Source: Lathyrus oleraceus (taxonomy: Eukaryota; Streptophyta; Magnoliopsida; Fabales; Fabaceae). From it: DNA of 64,000 nt. The notes under the pieces are model-generated. The model was not told where the DNA came from and did not search any database. It was given only the letters and a program-made list of their open reading frames with translations. The stretch lies in NCBI RefSeq assembly GCF_024323335.1, contig NC_066583.1, positions 16,458,665 to 16,522,664 of the forward strand. Reading direction: 5' to 3'. Of the stretch, positions 1 through 11,929 are shown piece by piece. Each line of letters starts with the position of its first letter. Positions within the stretch are counted from its first letter, which is position 1. Position numbers and translations under genes: made by a program.

Positions 1-1836
1 TCTGAATACAATATTAATTGTTTGGCTTTTGTACAGGTACATTAGTTGCTAGCTAGCTTTTGCTTAGCCTTTGCCTTGGAGTGTGGTTGATACACCACTG
101 AGGTAGTTAAGTCCTCCTAAGTGAAGAGGAAATTGACAGATAGAAGGGATTAGCAACCAATCCCCTGTTATGTAGTGAATCTTTCATTATGCTCGCACTA
201 CGTGCTGATGCTCTTGAATAAACACCCAAGATCTTTGTATAGAGTCAGTCAAGTGGAATAGGGTCCCTCATTCTGGATCCCCACACTTTCTTTATCATAA
301 GCTCACCCAGGCCAGGGTTAAGAGCATGAGGTCTCATCCTCATTTCTTCATTTGATAAGCTTCACCCTAACTTTCAATGTTAGTGGTTAAGAGCTCATAG
401 ATTAACCATCACAGTTTGGCTTGTTTGTCGAGGTTGATATGACCCCTCTTGACTAAAGCCCACATATTTGATTGAGCCTCTTGTTTGTATATAGAGTGTG
501 ATGCATTGTTTGCTTGATTGCTTTTGCATGTGTTTGCATCTGATGCTTTGTTTGTTTTGAGGAGTTAGATGTAAGTCCATATATTGGCATTCTGTTTCCT
601 GTTTTGTTTTTGGAGTTAGATGTAAGTCCATTGATTGGCATTCTGTTTCCTATTTGTTTTGAGGAATTAGATATAAGTCCATCTATTGACATTCTGTTTC
701 CTGTTTGTTTTGAGGAGTGGGATGTAAGTCCATTGATTGGCATTCTGTTTCCGTTGTGCTCTTCAGGAGTTGGGTGTAAGTCCATATATTGGCAGCTTGT
801 TTCCTCTTTCTAAGTCCTCTTTTGAGACTTGCTTATTGCTTTTACCTTGTGTTTCCTAATTCCAAAGGAACTTACTTGGATCATCTCTATGATCTTGAGA
901 AAGGAATTCCTATCTGTGGTTGCACCCCTTAACCCTCACCCTTTTGTTAACCTTTCTCCATCCTTAACCAAAAAACCAAAAAAATTTGTGCAAACATTTG
1001 ACTTGTTTTCAACATTAGAACCCTAGGCCTTATGCCTTTGATTTTCAAACTTTCTTTTCATAATACTCATTTTGAATTGAACTTTAAGTCAACTTTGACC
1101 ATTTTGTACATACTTCTAATTGGTTAATCTAACTCACTCAAAATGTGTTTCTTTGTGGCTCCATGCCTAATTCTTAATCAAACTTTTCATAACCTTTAGC
1201 TATTAGGTTTGAGTTATCCTTGTGGTAGATATAATAATCACCTTTGTCCTTAGTGATTGAATTGTAAGACTTCCATGCTTATTATAGGGTTAACCCCTCA
1301 CTAGCATGTCGAAGCTATTCTCACATGGTGGACTTGTGGTTGTTCAGGTCGAGTTTTCTCCCTTTGATAACAAAAGACCTTAAGGCTTTTAGACCAATCA
1401 ATCCACTCACTGTTTTGAAATCTTTTACCCGAACTACGGGGTTTTGATCCTTATCTTTCATGAGAGGGTACATAGGCAATGGGTTCATCCATCCAAACAC
1501 AAAAATGTAAATAAACTTGTATATTCTTCTCTCATCTCTTCAATCATGTTTGCACAAAATACTTTCATAAACAATAACCTTTGCAACAAGTTGTGAAAAG
1601 GGCTCCCTAGGAGTACCTAGGATGTTGTGGGTGCCTAATACCTTCCCATAACATAACCAACCCCCTTACCCAGATCTCTGACCCTCTTTTACTAGTTTTG
1701 TTTGTAAAACTTTATAGGTTTTTTTTCGCTTTCTAACCATTCCTTTGGATAAATAGGAGTGCGGTGGCGACTCGACTTTGTATGATTTACCTTGGATCTA
1801 GTTAATATTTCCAATGGTAACGAATACACCGCTACA
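1..1836 (+). mobile_element. 3' part of an Ogre-type LTR, cut by the window edge
   Basis: The last kilobase (about 820-1836) matches the 3' part of the complete LTR at 56104-60996 by eye, including the stretch around the words 'gctccctaggagtacctagg' and the terminal CCGCTACA. It ends at 1836 and is followed at once by gag codons of a minus-strand Ogre, so it inserted into that gag. No coding capacity is visible; the short open frames here are chance. Whether this is a solo LTR or the 3' LTR of a full element lies outside the window. Confidence 0.8.
555..800. repeat. Minisatellite, about 51-bp unit, five copies
   Basis: The phrase 'gatgtaagtccat' followed by 'attggcattctgtttcc' recurs with starts near 571, 622, 673, 724 and 776, a steady 51-52 bp step. 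The copies differ by a few substitutions. No stop codon falls in some frames because the unit is a multiple of three (51), so long open frames on both strands are a by-product of the repeat, not evidence of a gene. Confidence 0.85.
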
Positions 1837-2595
1837 GTCTCTATCAGGCCCCATGTCCACATTGTATTTGTATTGCTTCACAAAAGCCTCTCTCAAGTCA
1901 TTGGAAGTGCGGATGCTTGCACCATCCAACCCCATATACCAACAGAGTGCAGCACCAGTCAGGTTATCATGGAAGTAGTTAATAAGTAATTGGTCATTCT
2001 TTGTCTAAGTTGACATCTTGCGGGCATACATCACAAGATGGCGGATCGGACAAGAGTTCCCCTTATATTTTTCAAAGTCAGGCACTTTGAATTTCACTGG
2101 GATCTTAACATTGGGCACCAAACACAATTCGGCAACACTCTTCCCAAATAGGTCTTTACCTCTCAGCGTTTTCAATTCCTTGCGCAACTCAAGAAATTGG
2201 TCCTTCATTTCTTCCATCTTCTCATAAACATCCGGACCCTCAGACGACTTGGAATGATAGATGGTGTCCTCTACGCGAGGCAAAGTGTGCACAACTGGAG
2301 GTGGCACGGACATGATCGGGCTAGATGCCGGCATGGAAGCAAAGGTAGGCGCAAAGCCTTCTGGCACAAAGTAGGGCCGCATTCCCCACGGGAATCCAGC
2401 AGGCAGGTTTGGCGCGAAATGGGCGGTGGCAGCAAGCACGGTAGAGGTAATCACTTCTGAAGTAACAATCCTCGCAGGAGGAGTTGCAGGCGTTGGAGAA
2501 GCTTGGCTTTGAGCAGCAAGGACTGACTCCATCATGGCAGTCAGTCGGGCGATATCCTCTTTCAAATCTCGGTTGTCTTGCTCTATATGCTCCAT
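1837..2595 (-). pseudogene. gag: Ogre gag (N-terminal and capsid part), broken
   Basis: Gag forms the retrotransposon capsid. The start is taken at the ATG at 2595 (MEHIEQDN...), which opens a coiled-coil-like stretch; the frame is open a little further upstream to 2673 without an ATG. A Pro/Ala-rich linker follows, then a block near 2100 with the words VPDFEKYKG and HLVMYARKM that is typical of Ogre/Tat gag. A TAG stop at 2005-2007 interrupts the frame right after that block; codons after it still read as gag (TGAALCWYMGLD, FVKQYKYN) down to 1837, where an LTR cuts the gene. The stop sits where relatives have Gln, so CAG to TAG is likely. About 350 bp of non-coding spacer separates it from ORF1. 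Confidence 0.82.
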
Positions 2596-2951
2596 AATAC
2601 TCAGATGATTGGCTCTGGTATTGTACCGGTGAGTCAGCTTGGCTAAAGCACAGAAGAAACACCAATCAAACACCTGGCAAAAACCTGCTTATGCAAATGA
2701 TGCATGAAATGCAATGCTTGATTATTTTTTCACTTCCAAGGAACTTACTATATCATTTACAAATATATAATATTTAAATGGCAATAATTTGATATGACCA
2801 AAAAATCTCTTTTTATTTATATAAATTGGAAGGATTACACTGAGTACAATTTCAGAGACCAAAATAAAAGAAACAAGAGAAAAGGAGACTAGTCATCATA
2901 AGGATCCCTAATAACAATGTCAGAAGATCAGGCTGAAGGCGCGTACTTCCT

Positions 2952-4399
2952 TCAAATGCGACGGATCTCGGTCTCAAAAGAAGCCTTCATCTGAGTCTTC
3001 TCGAGGACAAGCTGGTCAACAATCTTCTTCCAAGCAACGGAAGGATGAGGCATGCTAGAAGATGAAACCTCTGGCTCTCTCTGTCTCTTCGTCACTCGGT
3101 CTTCAAGTAGCTCAATCAATGCATCTTTATCCTTAGACTCCAACTGCAACTGTTCATGGTTCTTGCTCAAAGCACGGAAACGCTCTTCCCACATATCCTT
3201 CTCTTGCTTCATCTTGACGATCGCGTCTTCCAACTCCTCTATATCTTGGTTAGGGAGAGTTAATGGCTCAACCACAACCATAGACATAGGTTTTTCACAA
3301 GGATAAGGCATCTTCAACTCCATAGCTCTCTTCTTCACCCAAAGAGTGTAAGCTTCCAAAGCTACACAATTGCACGGACTAAGCTCAAATCTTCCTTTCC
3401 TATGCATATTATGCCAAGCATGCACAATCTTCTGCTTAAAATGTTGGGGATCTTTACCTTCTTGATTGAAAAGACCTTCTAACAACATGTTATTAGGTTT
3501 GTCTCTCAAGGGGAACCCAAGTTGACAACGAGCCAAAGCAGGGTTATAGTTAATTCCTCCTTGTGTACCAATGAGAGGCACATTAGAGAATTCACCACAA
3601 CTATCAATAATCTCCAAAATGCTTAAATATGGGTCATACCAAACTATATCATCATTAGTGAGAGACATAAGTCTCTGAGACCACCTTAAACATTGTTTTT
3701 CTCCATAAAAGCAGGTGTCTGAGGCAAGTGCGAAATAAACCACTTGTAAAGAAGAGGAATGCAACAGATAATCTTTCCATCACCTTTAGAATTCCTTAGA
3801 TGGAAAGAGAAATACATATCACCCAACAAAGTAGGCACATGATTCCCAATCAAGAAAAGTCTAATGGCGTTAACATCAATAAAACCGTCAATGTTAGGGA
3901 TCAAAGTTAATCCATAGATGAGCAACACAAAGATAGCTTCAAAAGCGTCTATACTACCAGCTTGAGCAAAAGTAGTAGTTTCCTTGATGAGGAAAACAGA
4001 TGGCAACCCAAATAAGCCTCCTTTCTTCACCCAATGAGCCTCTATCTCAGACTTCTTCAAGTGAGGAGATTCAACAATAATACTAGATCGGGGAATCTCC
4101 TCCAATCCACTAAAAGGCACTCTACTAGAAACAGGTATCCCTTAAAGATGGGAATACTCCTCCAAGGTAGGCACAAGATGAAAATCCGGGAAAGTGAAAC
4201 AATGGTAGAGAGGATCATAGAACTGCACTAGCACACTCAAGAGTCCTTCAACCACATCAGCAGACAAGATGGACAGAAGCTTCCCATGATGTTGTTTGAA
4301 GTCCAAGGGATCTAATACAAAAGATGCTAGCTTCCTTAACTCTTTCAAGTCGGGACATCTGAAACTCTACTTCTTAGTGTTCCTTCGTCCATATTCCAT
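2952..4399 (-). pseudogene. Ogre ORF1 protein (DUF7745-type), broken
   Basis: Ogre elements carry an extra ORF of unknown function between the 5' LTR and gag; this one resembles the plant DUF7745 family. Recognisable blocks, N to C: DLKELRKL, LVQFYDP, PTLEEYSHL, LLIYGLTLIPNIDGFID, CIPLLYKWFISHLPQ, RWSQRLMSL, then a Glu/Lys-rich coiled-coil region. ATG at 4399 is chosen because it begins the conserved block. Damage: TAG at codon 11, TAA at 4142-4144, and a frameshift near 3690-3715 where the C-terminal half changes frame. Family recognition is from memory of motif patterns; function is not known. Confidence 0.8.
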
Positions 4400-5232
4400 G
4401 GTCTAAAAATATTTGCAAATGATACCTTAGTTCGTTGAAATTTTCATGTGATGAATGTTATGATGCACATGAATGCAACAATCACAAATAAGGGATCACA
4501 CACAAGGCAAACAAAGGTCAAGGGATGAAACACGTCATTGTCAAGATCAATCATCCATTTTGGTGGATTATGGTTTACACCTTATCAACACCCAAGTTCC
4601 ATTGATATTGACAAGACTTGATTGGATCAACCAAGAATCAAGGGTTTGTTGCAAGTCACGAGCATGGAGTCAGGGTAAGAACCATCCCAAAGGAGTGAAC
4701 TAAGGATAAATACCTGTAGATCATGTTCTAAAAAGTTCCTAGAGTCTTAATTCCATCTATCGGATATTACAGGTTAAGATGACTGACTCATCGACCCATA
4801 ATATTCTCAAGAGAAACTCGTCTGAGTGTAGTATCGCGTAACAACTGTTATCAAGTCTACACTTGAACAGTTTCCTCACTACGTCCTAAATAGGCCAAGA
4901 GGGGTTAAATGTTCTAAGGTCCTCAGCTTTTCAGACCCAATTAGAAATAGTAATACCTAACCACAAATACTTGTGTGACATTTCCAAATCCAAAGGAGTC
5001 TCCACTGAGTAGATGGATCTCAAGCTAACTTGTTAAGGACTACTCCACACAAGTCGAACATGACTATACCACCCCCTATCTTAATTGCACTCAAGTTCAG
5101 GTTAAAACTTATCATACCACTCAGAGATCACCAAGCACAACAAGCAGATTATATCACACATACATATATACAAACATCACATATATACAAATATATTCAT
5201 ACAAAAAGTAGGCTAAACCCACTAGAGACTAC
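4400..5232 (-). other. Ogre leader between primer site and ORF1
   Basis: Untranslated leader of the minus-strand Ogre. I see no conserved protein in it. It contains AC/TA-rich patches near 5155-5205 and nothing else I can name. Confidence 0.6.
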
Positions 5233-5250
5233 TCCCCAGCAGAGTCACCA
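5233..5250 (-). other. Ogre primer binding site, tRNA-Arg type
   Basis: On the minus strand this reads TGGTGACTCTGCTGGGGA, about 10 bases inside the LTR end. Ogre elements are known to prime minus-strand synthesis from tRNA-Arg, and this word fits that type by memory. It fixes the transcription direction as minus. Confidence 0.75.
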
Positions 5251-5259
5251 CTTAATTTC

Positions 5260-8200
5260 TATAGCGGGAAATTCATGATCATCAAGCTACTAACAAGATA
5301 GAGATCAATTAACAAGAGTCGCCACCATGCTTTTATTGTTTCCAAGGGAAAAGGGAAAAAGTACGAACAAAACCCAATAAGTAAGAAGTTTTCAAATAAA
5401 AACTAATAAAAGTCAGAGATTACAAGTTTAATTCAAGTATGGTTAAGTTTATTTACAAGTTTGATTTAAGAAAAGAAGTTTGAAAATGCAATGGCATAAG
5501 GCCAAAGTTTCTATCTTTTTGTAAAAGTGGTCAAACTTTAGAACAAAAGTAGTTCAAACAAAGAAGATTTTAAAAAATAGAGGGAGAGATTTTGAAATTA
5601 AAGAAATGGGGAGAAGATGAAGAGACTATCCTATGCACAAAAATTAAAAGTTTAGAGTTCAAAAGATCTGACCAAATGGGTAGCAATCCAATAGACAAGT
5701 ATGTCAATAGAAACCCAGAATTCCCTTGGACTTTTAGAATTACGCAACACACAAATGTACAATTATATTATCTTGAAGAGCAAGGCATCAAATAAAGATG
5801 GCCTCATCCAAGCTTATCCCCTTCATGATCTTCTTCAAAATAGCCCATGTAACAGATGAATCCCACAAGTCACAGGTTCAAAATAATAGCTTCACAATGA
5901 TCATGTTGCAAATGAATCTTAGAGAGATCTTCAAAGATGTATCAGATGAATTTCAAATTGTAAGCACTTGATTTTTCAACAAGTTAGCATTGGCCAAGTC
6001 CATTTGCATAGGAAGTTTGCCTAGATTCTAAGTCCATTTGTCCAAGATCAAGCTAACAGTCCACTCAAAAGTTTTTTAGGGTTTTTGTTATTATTATGTC
6101 CATTAATGATCAAAGACCACACAAACACACAAAGTAACACAAACAAAATATATCACACAATATGGTCCAAATGGACAAAGTGAAAATTACATTAACATAA
6201 ACAATTAGAATGATATGTACAATGGCAAATGAAATAAAGTGCTAAAAGTAAATTGCATTAAAGTAAAGGCTTGAAGTTAAAAGTTAGTAGTTAGTATGTT
6301 AGAAGTTAGTTTTGTTTTGCTTTTGATTTCAAGACATTCTTTGGAGAATACTCAACCCACTTATCACAAGCATGGATCCTTGAACCAAAACATCTTCCAA
6401 AGGAAGGAAAGAAGGCCAAGTTTTCACACAATACCATGAAAGAGGGGAGACTTACAATTTCACTAACTAGAATGCTTATGCATTTTATGTCACAAATTTA
6501 GCGCTATGTTAAGCAATCGTAATTGAACTTATGTAGAAGTCACAACTATTTGAGGTCGGGTAATACACTTTTAGTGTTAATGCATGTTGGAGACATAGTA
6601 TTATGAACTATGCTCATGAAACATACCACACACAAAAAATATTCAAAAGGTATGGCCTAATCTCATCCATACTCATGTCATTTTTTCAATCAACTAGCAT
6701 TAGGACCTTGAGATGTCATAGGCCAAATGGAAATGAAGGAATGAAGAAGAGGAATGAGATGAAGTGGGAAGGGGATGAATGAGATCACAAATTGGTCAAA
6801 GGAGGACTTTTACCAAATTAATATCATTCATTCATTTTGGGAGATGGAATGTACATTCTATCAATCCCATAAATCCAATGATATTAACTTGACAAAGTCA
6901 AATCAACCTTGACCAAGGCCCAACAACAATAAGCAAATTCATACAAGTCAATGCAAATGATCAACACAATTTAATTGGCATTTACTCAATTAAATATAAT
7001 AAAATAATGCATTTAAATCAAATATGTTTTGTCCAATTCCTAAAATCTCATCAAAACACCAAAGAAATGGCCATGAGATTTATCATAGGTCGAACAAGGT
7101 CAAAGGACCTTGAAGAAAAAATTCATAATTTTTGGACATTTAAAAATATTTTTAAACAATTAAAAACAAATACAAAATCAATTAATTCATGAAAAATATT
7201 AATAATGATCCAAAAAATAATTTTAATTCAGAATATGAAAGAGAAAAATATTTGAATTTTTTTGGTGAAAGTCCCATATTTTTTGGATCAATATTGAATT
7301 TAATATGGATTATTGAAGAAAATGCAATTAAAATGAAAATTCAAAAATTCTAAATTACGTGGACCATCAGATCTCCCTCATTAATTGAGGTGGTAGATTT
7401 GATGATCCAAAGCACCCGTTCCACATAGACATGAGTCAACTGCGTAGCAAATGTGGTAATCAACACCAACGCTCAGGATTAAAACGTGAGAGGAGGATCA
7501 TGTGGTTCAGAGGTTGGCCAAGTCATCGTCGGAGCCAGAGCTCCGGTCATTTTCTCTGGTGGACCTCACCGGACTAGTCAACATGAACCATCACCAAAAA
7601 TAAAAACAAGGACATGATCTTAAAGAAAAAATGGCACTGAGCTTGAATTTGACCTCCATTCATTCCAATTCCAAGTATATTGAGAGATATGTGGAATTGA
7701 AATTTGAGGTACATGAACTGAGTTGCTTCAATTTGACCTCAAAGCAACTCAATCTTCTTGCTTACATTGGTAGGACTTCAGACAACCAAAGAATCAATAG
7801 AATTGAGCAAGAATCTGAGAGAATCGAAGAGTTTAAAATTTCTGAAAATTACCTTCAATATAGGTCTGGATTCAATGGATCTTGATCTTGCTTATGCTTG
7901 GACTCACTAAACTTGCTTGTAGGAGAAGGACTGAATGGTTTAGAAGTAATGGATTCCTAGAGAATTGAATTCCAAAATAGTGGAGATTCAAGCTCAAATT
8001 CAAGAGAATTTATCAGGCTTATCCTTTGAGAATTATGGTTTTGAAATAAGGGTTCAAAGCTGTCGCGATTGTGTGTGAATTTTTGAGCAATTGAAGCTCT
8101 ATTTATAGCTGATTTGGTTGATAATTGCACACTCACTTTCACTTTCCAAAATTGGCAAATGGTGATGTAATGTTGCATGGGCATACATAGGCCCATGAAA

Positions 8201-9617
8201 TGATTGCTAGAAGTCCATAATTGAAGATCAGATGCATTGAAGTAAGCTTGGATAGCAAGGTAAATGCACATTGATGTTTGAAGTTTGATCCATGCCAAAT
8301 GATACCAGTCTGTTTAAGCCATGCGCATCCTATGCATTTCTCATCCAAAATGAATGAATGTGAGCTCTTTGGAAAGGTGAGATCAATAGGAACAAGTTTT
8401 ATGTTAAACACTTTTTCATTTGGAACTTGAAACTTGGAGAAATTTGAGGTGGAAGTTTGGAAATTTTTGACATATCAAAAATTTTCTAAGTGTCAAGCCA
8501 TATGTCTCAATATTCCACCTTGCTTAACTTTTTATGGGAGCTTCAAGTGAGAAAAGTGTTTTCATCAAAGTTGTAGATATCTAAAAGAACTTCAAAATGG
8601 TCACCAATTTGATGTCATTTGGATTTGAAATGATAGAGTTATGTATTTTTTGAAGTTTGGAAAAATCACTTGATCAATGGTATAGGTCAAAAGTGACCTA
8701 TAATGTAGCCTCATATCACATGCTCAAAAAATTTGAGTTAGCTCCTACTCCAAACATAAAAGTTAAATTAGACACATTGAAATTGATTGTGCAACTTGAA
8801 AATCTTTCATCTCATAAAAATTGAGCAAGTTATGGCCTTGGGAAGTTGACTTTCAAATTAGGGTTTAGACAAAATGACCTATAATGTTTCAACATAGAAA
8901 ATTATTTTCCAAGCAAAACAAGCTCTAGGTCTCAACATGAAAGTTGTTTATAATGTCATTTAGAGTAAGTTTTCTCTTGGAATAATTTTCATATGGTGAA
9001 CATTGTACGAGATAGGGTCTATGGAGACCCAATTTTGTTCAGATGAATTCATCTGGCCAACCACCATCAACCAACTTGCTAATTTCCAATTATCTTGACT
9101 TTCTTAGCTCATGGTAGATCATATATGCATAAGATGATGAAATTTGAAGTGCCCCTTGAGAAATTTGATCAATTGGTGAGATAGCTTGTTAGAGAAGTTA
9201 CTCAAGTTACCCATTCAAACTAGGGTTTCCAAGGCAAATCACCCTCAAACTCTTGAAGAAAACTTGATCAATATAATATGTAGAGAACATTGGGACTCAT
9301 ATATGATGCTCATAACCACTCTTGAATCAATTCTTGGTTGTGCTCTTTGTTCATGAGGGTCTCAAACCCTAGATGTGAACTTGATGAATCAATGAGATCA
9401 TGCCCTACCTACAAAAGAGTTAGGCAAATACAAAGACATATTTTTGGTATTTTGGTTAGTGAAATGATAAAATACAAGTATGATATAACCACAAAGTACT
9501 TGGAGATCTCTCCCAAAACTAACCCAATGAAAAGGGGTAAGGAGGATGCCAAGGCATGATCCTATGCTTATAATGAAATTGCATGAGGAATCTTAGGGTC
9601 AAAATTGGGGCCTTACA
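5260..9617 (-). mobile_element. Ogre 5' LTR, about 4.36 kb
   Basis: Read on the minus strand it starts TGTAAGGCCCCAATTTTG at 9617 and ends CCCGCTATA at 5260, next to the primer site. It matches the chimeric LTR at 40377-47948 in reverse complement (same opening, same 'gacctcaaatagttgtgac'-like segment, same end near 'catgaatt'). No protein is encoded. The 3' terminal dinucleotide is TA rather than CA, probably a C to T change. Confidence 0.85.
8100..8107 (-). promoter_or_regulatory. TATA box of the Ogre LTR
   Basis: Minus strand TATAAATA in the context GCTATAAATAGAGC, about 1.5 kb into the LTR. The equivalent place in the other Ogre-type LTRs also has TATAAATA, so this marks the likely U3 promoter. 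Confidence 0.65.
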
Positions 9618-10138
9618 ATAATAAAACCTAAAAGTAAAGATAAAACGTTAAAGTTCAGGAGTCGATTAAGCGAGGGGAATATGTTAGGCACCCCTAACCT
9701 CCATTGTACTCAATAGGACCATTCTCTAGCTCTAGGATTAATATGTTTGTCTAATGAATGTTTGCATAATTACTTATTTTTCTGCTGGACGCTTTATTTA
9801 ATTTATTTATAAGATTTTTTTTTGTTATTTTAGAGAAACAATTTAATCAAGAAGAGGAACATAAAAGGTTTTTTATTACTGTACTCGGCAGAGTTTCATA
9901 ACTCTGTGCCTACGTATCCTCAAGACGAACGAAGAATCAGAGTACCGTAGTTCATCTAAAAAATGTTGTGTATTTGTCGATTTTATTTGTGAAAAACATA
10001 TCAACGCACCTGGGCGGAGAAAAATTTATTTGAACAAAAGGTCCTAATGCATAAGGGCAGAGAAAATTGTATTTGATGTATGTTGGAATTGATTTTAAGT
10101 TTCAATTTGAATTATTGATCGATAAGGCGTGACGCCAG
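9618..10138 (-). mobile_element. Older long-LTR fragment, left piece
   Basis: The stretch 'gagtcgattaagcgagggg ... gttaggcaccc' near 9658-9700 is the reverse complement of the kind of sequence found just before the end of the LTR at 54441 ('gctaataccttccccttgcg...'). This points to the 3' region of a minus-strand LTR. The fragment resumes at 25752 after Athila 1. It is cut on the left by the Ogre LTR. No gene. Confidence 0.55.
10134..10138. repeat. Target site duplication GCCAG, left copy
   Basis: GCCAG directly precedes the LTR start TGATGCGG; the same five bases directly follow the other LTR at 25747-25751. Perfect 5-bp duplication fixes both ends of the Athila element. Confidence 0.93.
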
Positions 10139-10919
10139 TGATGCGGTGTTTCGCAAGTATACGAACGCGTCAGAGTAATATAAAAGATTGTCGAATCCAC
10201 AGAGACCAAGTGTCAATCTATCGTTATCTATTGTTATGGTGTTTATCAAAGGCAATCAAAATAGGTGTTTTAGGAGTGTGCAATGAAAAGTAAAGTGTTG
10301 AGTAAAGATTAATTAATAAAGACAGGGTCGAATGCAATTCACGTAATCAATTAATAATCCAAGTACTTGCTAACAGAACTACTTATGGGTAATGTTTCCT
10401 ACTTTGAAAAGAACTAATTTAACAGGAATTGTCGCTTTCGCGTATTCGAAACCGAGTTGTACTCCCTAATCGAACCCTCTTATTGTCACTTATAAAAAGG
10501 CACGCATTACGTTAGAGTAGTAAACCTATTTTTAAGAAATATAGTATCTTGACCAAGTTGAAAAGTATTATAACCTGGATTTCTTAACCAAAAGAGGTTC
10601 TCACGAACCAGACTCTAAACTTATAAAATTGTCCGAAAATAGTTTTAAAATCTCTTTTCTTCTTAAGTTAAAAACTCCTAATGAACTAAACAAAGCGCTT
10701 TCGCTGTTTTTGAAATAGTTAAAAACAATTAAGTTTAAAAAGACGTTGGACAGCTTTCGATCTTACCCAATGGAAATTGCAGTGCGGGAAAACTTAAGTT
10801 GAAAGTTAAAATAGCCCTTAAGTGTTTCTATGAACAATTGTACGGATTATCGGTTCAATTACGATCTTTACATTCTAACCCTATAAATTTAGTTAGACAT
10901 GGTAAAGTAAAAGTGCATT

Positions 10920-11140
10920 AATTTAAATAAAAGTAGTGCGAGTGCGGAAAGTAAATAAACGTAGTGCGAGTGCGGGAAATAAATAATTTATAGCGAGTGC
11001 GAGGAAATAAATAAATTAAAACGAGTACGGGAAATAAACAAAAGTAAAGCGAGTGCGAGGAAATAAACAATTTAAAGCGAGTGCGGGAAATAAACAAAAG
11101 TAAAGCGAGTGCGGGAAAATAAATAAGATAAAGACAAGTA
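10920..11140. repeat. About 30-bp minisatellite inside the Athila LTR
   Basis: Seven degenerate copies of a unit containing 'gcgagtgcgggaaataaa' and A/T-rich filler. The same array is present in the 5' LTR at about 24840-25045, so it predates this insertion. Open frames across it are repeat artefacts. Confidence 0.85.
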
Positions 11141-11420
11141 ATAAAAACCTGCTCCAATCGGAGGGTTGAGTAAATTGCAAAGCGGAAATGAAAATGGCGG
11201 CAGGATTAAATTCCTTCCAAAGTGCTCCAAACTCGATTACAGACTCTATCACAGACTCGATTACACAATTGTGGTAACACTCCAATGCGAAGTGATTACC
11301 ACTTTAAAATACTGAATATATGCCTAAGTGAAACAAAGTTGCTATGAGTTTGCCTCTGCTTTAAGTTTGGATCTTCGTCTGCTCTAAGTTTGGATGATTG
11401 TAAAAGTGATTTCGAGTTTC

Positions 11421-11428
11421 TATTTATA
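11421..11428 (-). promoter_or_regulatory. TATA box of the Athila 3' LTR
   Basis: Minus strand TATAAATA in CTTATAAATAGAAAC. The 5' LTR has the same box at 25338-25345. The palindromic 20-bp repeats lie 70-180 bp upstream in the direction of transcription. Confidence 0.7.
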
Positions 11429-11500
11429 AGCAAGTAAAAAGATGGAAATGACAAGGATGCCCTTCAACTTGAAAATGGGAGGGAAAACTTCTCCTCTTGT

Positions 11501-11600
11501 GGCGCCCGCCACAAGGCCATGGCGCCCGCCACAAGGCCATGGCGCCCGCCACAAGGCCATGGCGCCCGCCACAAGGCCATGGCTCCCGCCACAAGGCCAA
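11501..11600. repeat. Five tandem 20-bp palindromic units in U3
   Basis: Unit 'ggcgcccgccacaaggccat' starts at 11501, 11521, 11541, 11561 and 11581 (the last with one change, ggctcccgcc). Each unit holds most of the palindrome GTGGCG-CC-CGCCAC. The 5' LTR has only two units (25418-25457). Confidence 0.95.
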
Positions 11601-11889
11601 TCTGAGGTGCCTTAGTGGAAGTAGTGGGGAATGTGGAAGTTGAGGGAAGTTGAGCTTGGACACGTCATGGCAGGGTCTATGGCGCCAGCCATGGGGTAGG
11701 CCACAAGTACAAAATGCTGAATTTTAGGGTTTTTAGCTCTTTCTCACTCCTTTTCTCGATCGGGGCTCCGATTAAAGTAAAAACCTGAAAACAAAGGAAA
11801 ACATAGCAATAACACAACAAAATGATAATAAAACAACTAGAATACATGTGAAATCGGAGTCGAAAATACGGTAAATTTTAGTGTTATCA

Positions 11890-11901
11890 AACTCTCCCAC
11901 A
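11890..11901 (-). other. Polypurine tract of Athila 1
   Basis: On the minus strand the purine-rich word GTGTGGGAGAG directly precedes the 3' LTR (TGATAACAC). This is the expected place for the plus-strand primer of reverse transcription. Confidence 0.8.
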
Positions 11902-11909
11902 CTTAAACC

Positions 11910-11929
11910 TTTGCTTGTCCTCAAGCAAA
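11910..11929. other. Perfect 8-bp hairpin just before the polypurine tract
   Basis: Arms TTTGCTTG and CAAGCAAA with loop TCCT (plus strand). The minus-strand version contains the 'GAGGACAAGCAA' word that I recall as common next to the polypurine tract of plant Athila/Tat elements. The role is unknown; a signal for packaging or priming is speculation. Confidence 0.7.

Larger units (their letters stand above)
1837..9617 (-). mobile_element. Ogre (Ty3/gypsy, Tat lineage) retrotransposon, 5' part
   Basis: In transcription order (high to low coordinate): LTR 9617-5260, primer binding site 5250-5233, leader 5232-4400, ORF1 4399-2952, gag 2595-1837. This order, with an extra ORF before gag and a very long LTR, is the Ogre layout. 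The element is interrupted at 1837 by the LTR at 1-1836, so protease, reverse transcriptase and integrase are not in the window. The base after the LTR end at 9617 starts the flank 'ataat'; the second target duplication cannot be seen. Confidence 0.85.
10139..11889 (-). mobile_element. Athila 1 3' LTR, 1,751 bp
   Basis: Direct repeat of 24056-25746. It begins TGATGCGGTG and ends GTGTTATCA on the plus strand. It is exactly 60 bp longer than the other LTR, which is accounted for by three extra 20-bp palindromic units at 11501-11600. Confidence 0.95.

Noticed and set aside
453..785. 110-codon open frame on the minus strand with repeated GNRMPINGLTS words
   Set aside because: It is the translation of the 51-bp minisatellite; no family resemblance and the opposite strand is equally open.
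10918..11285. Open frames with repeated FPRTR and YLFP words on the minus strand
   Set aside because: They are produced by the 30-bp minisatellite of the Athila LTR and recur in the other LTR at 24840-25202 with different frame breaks.
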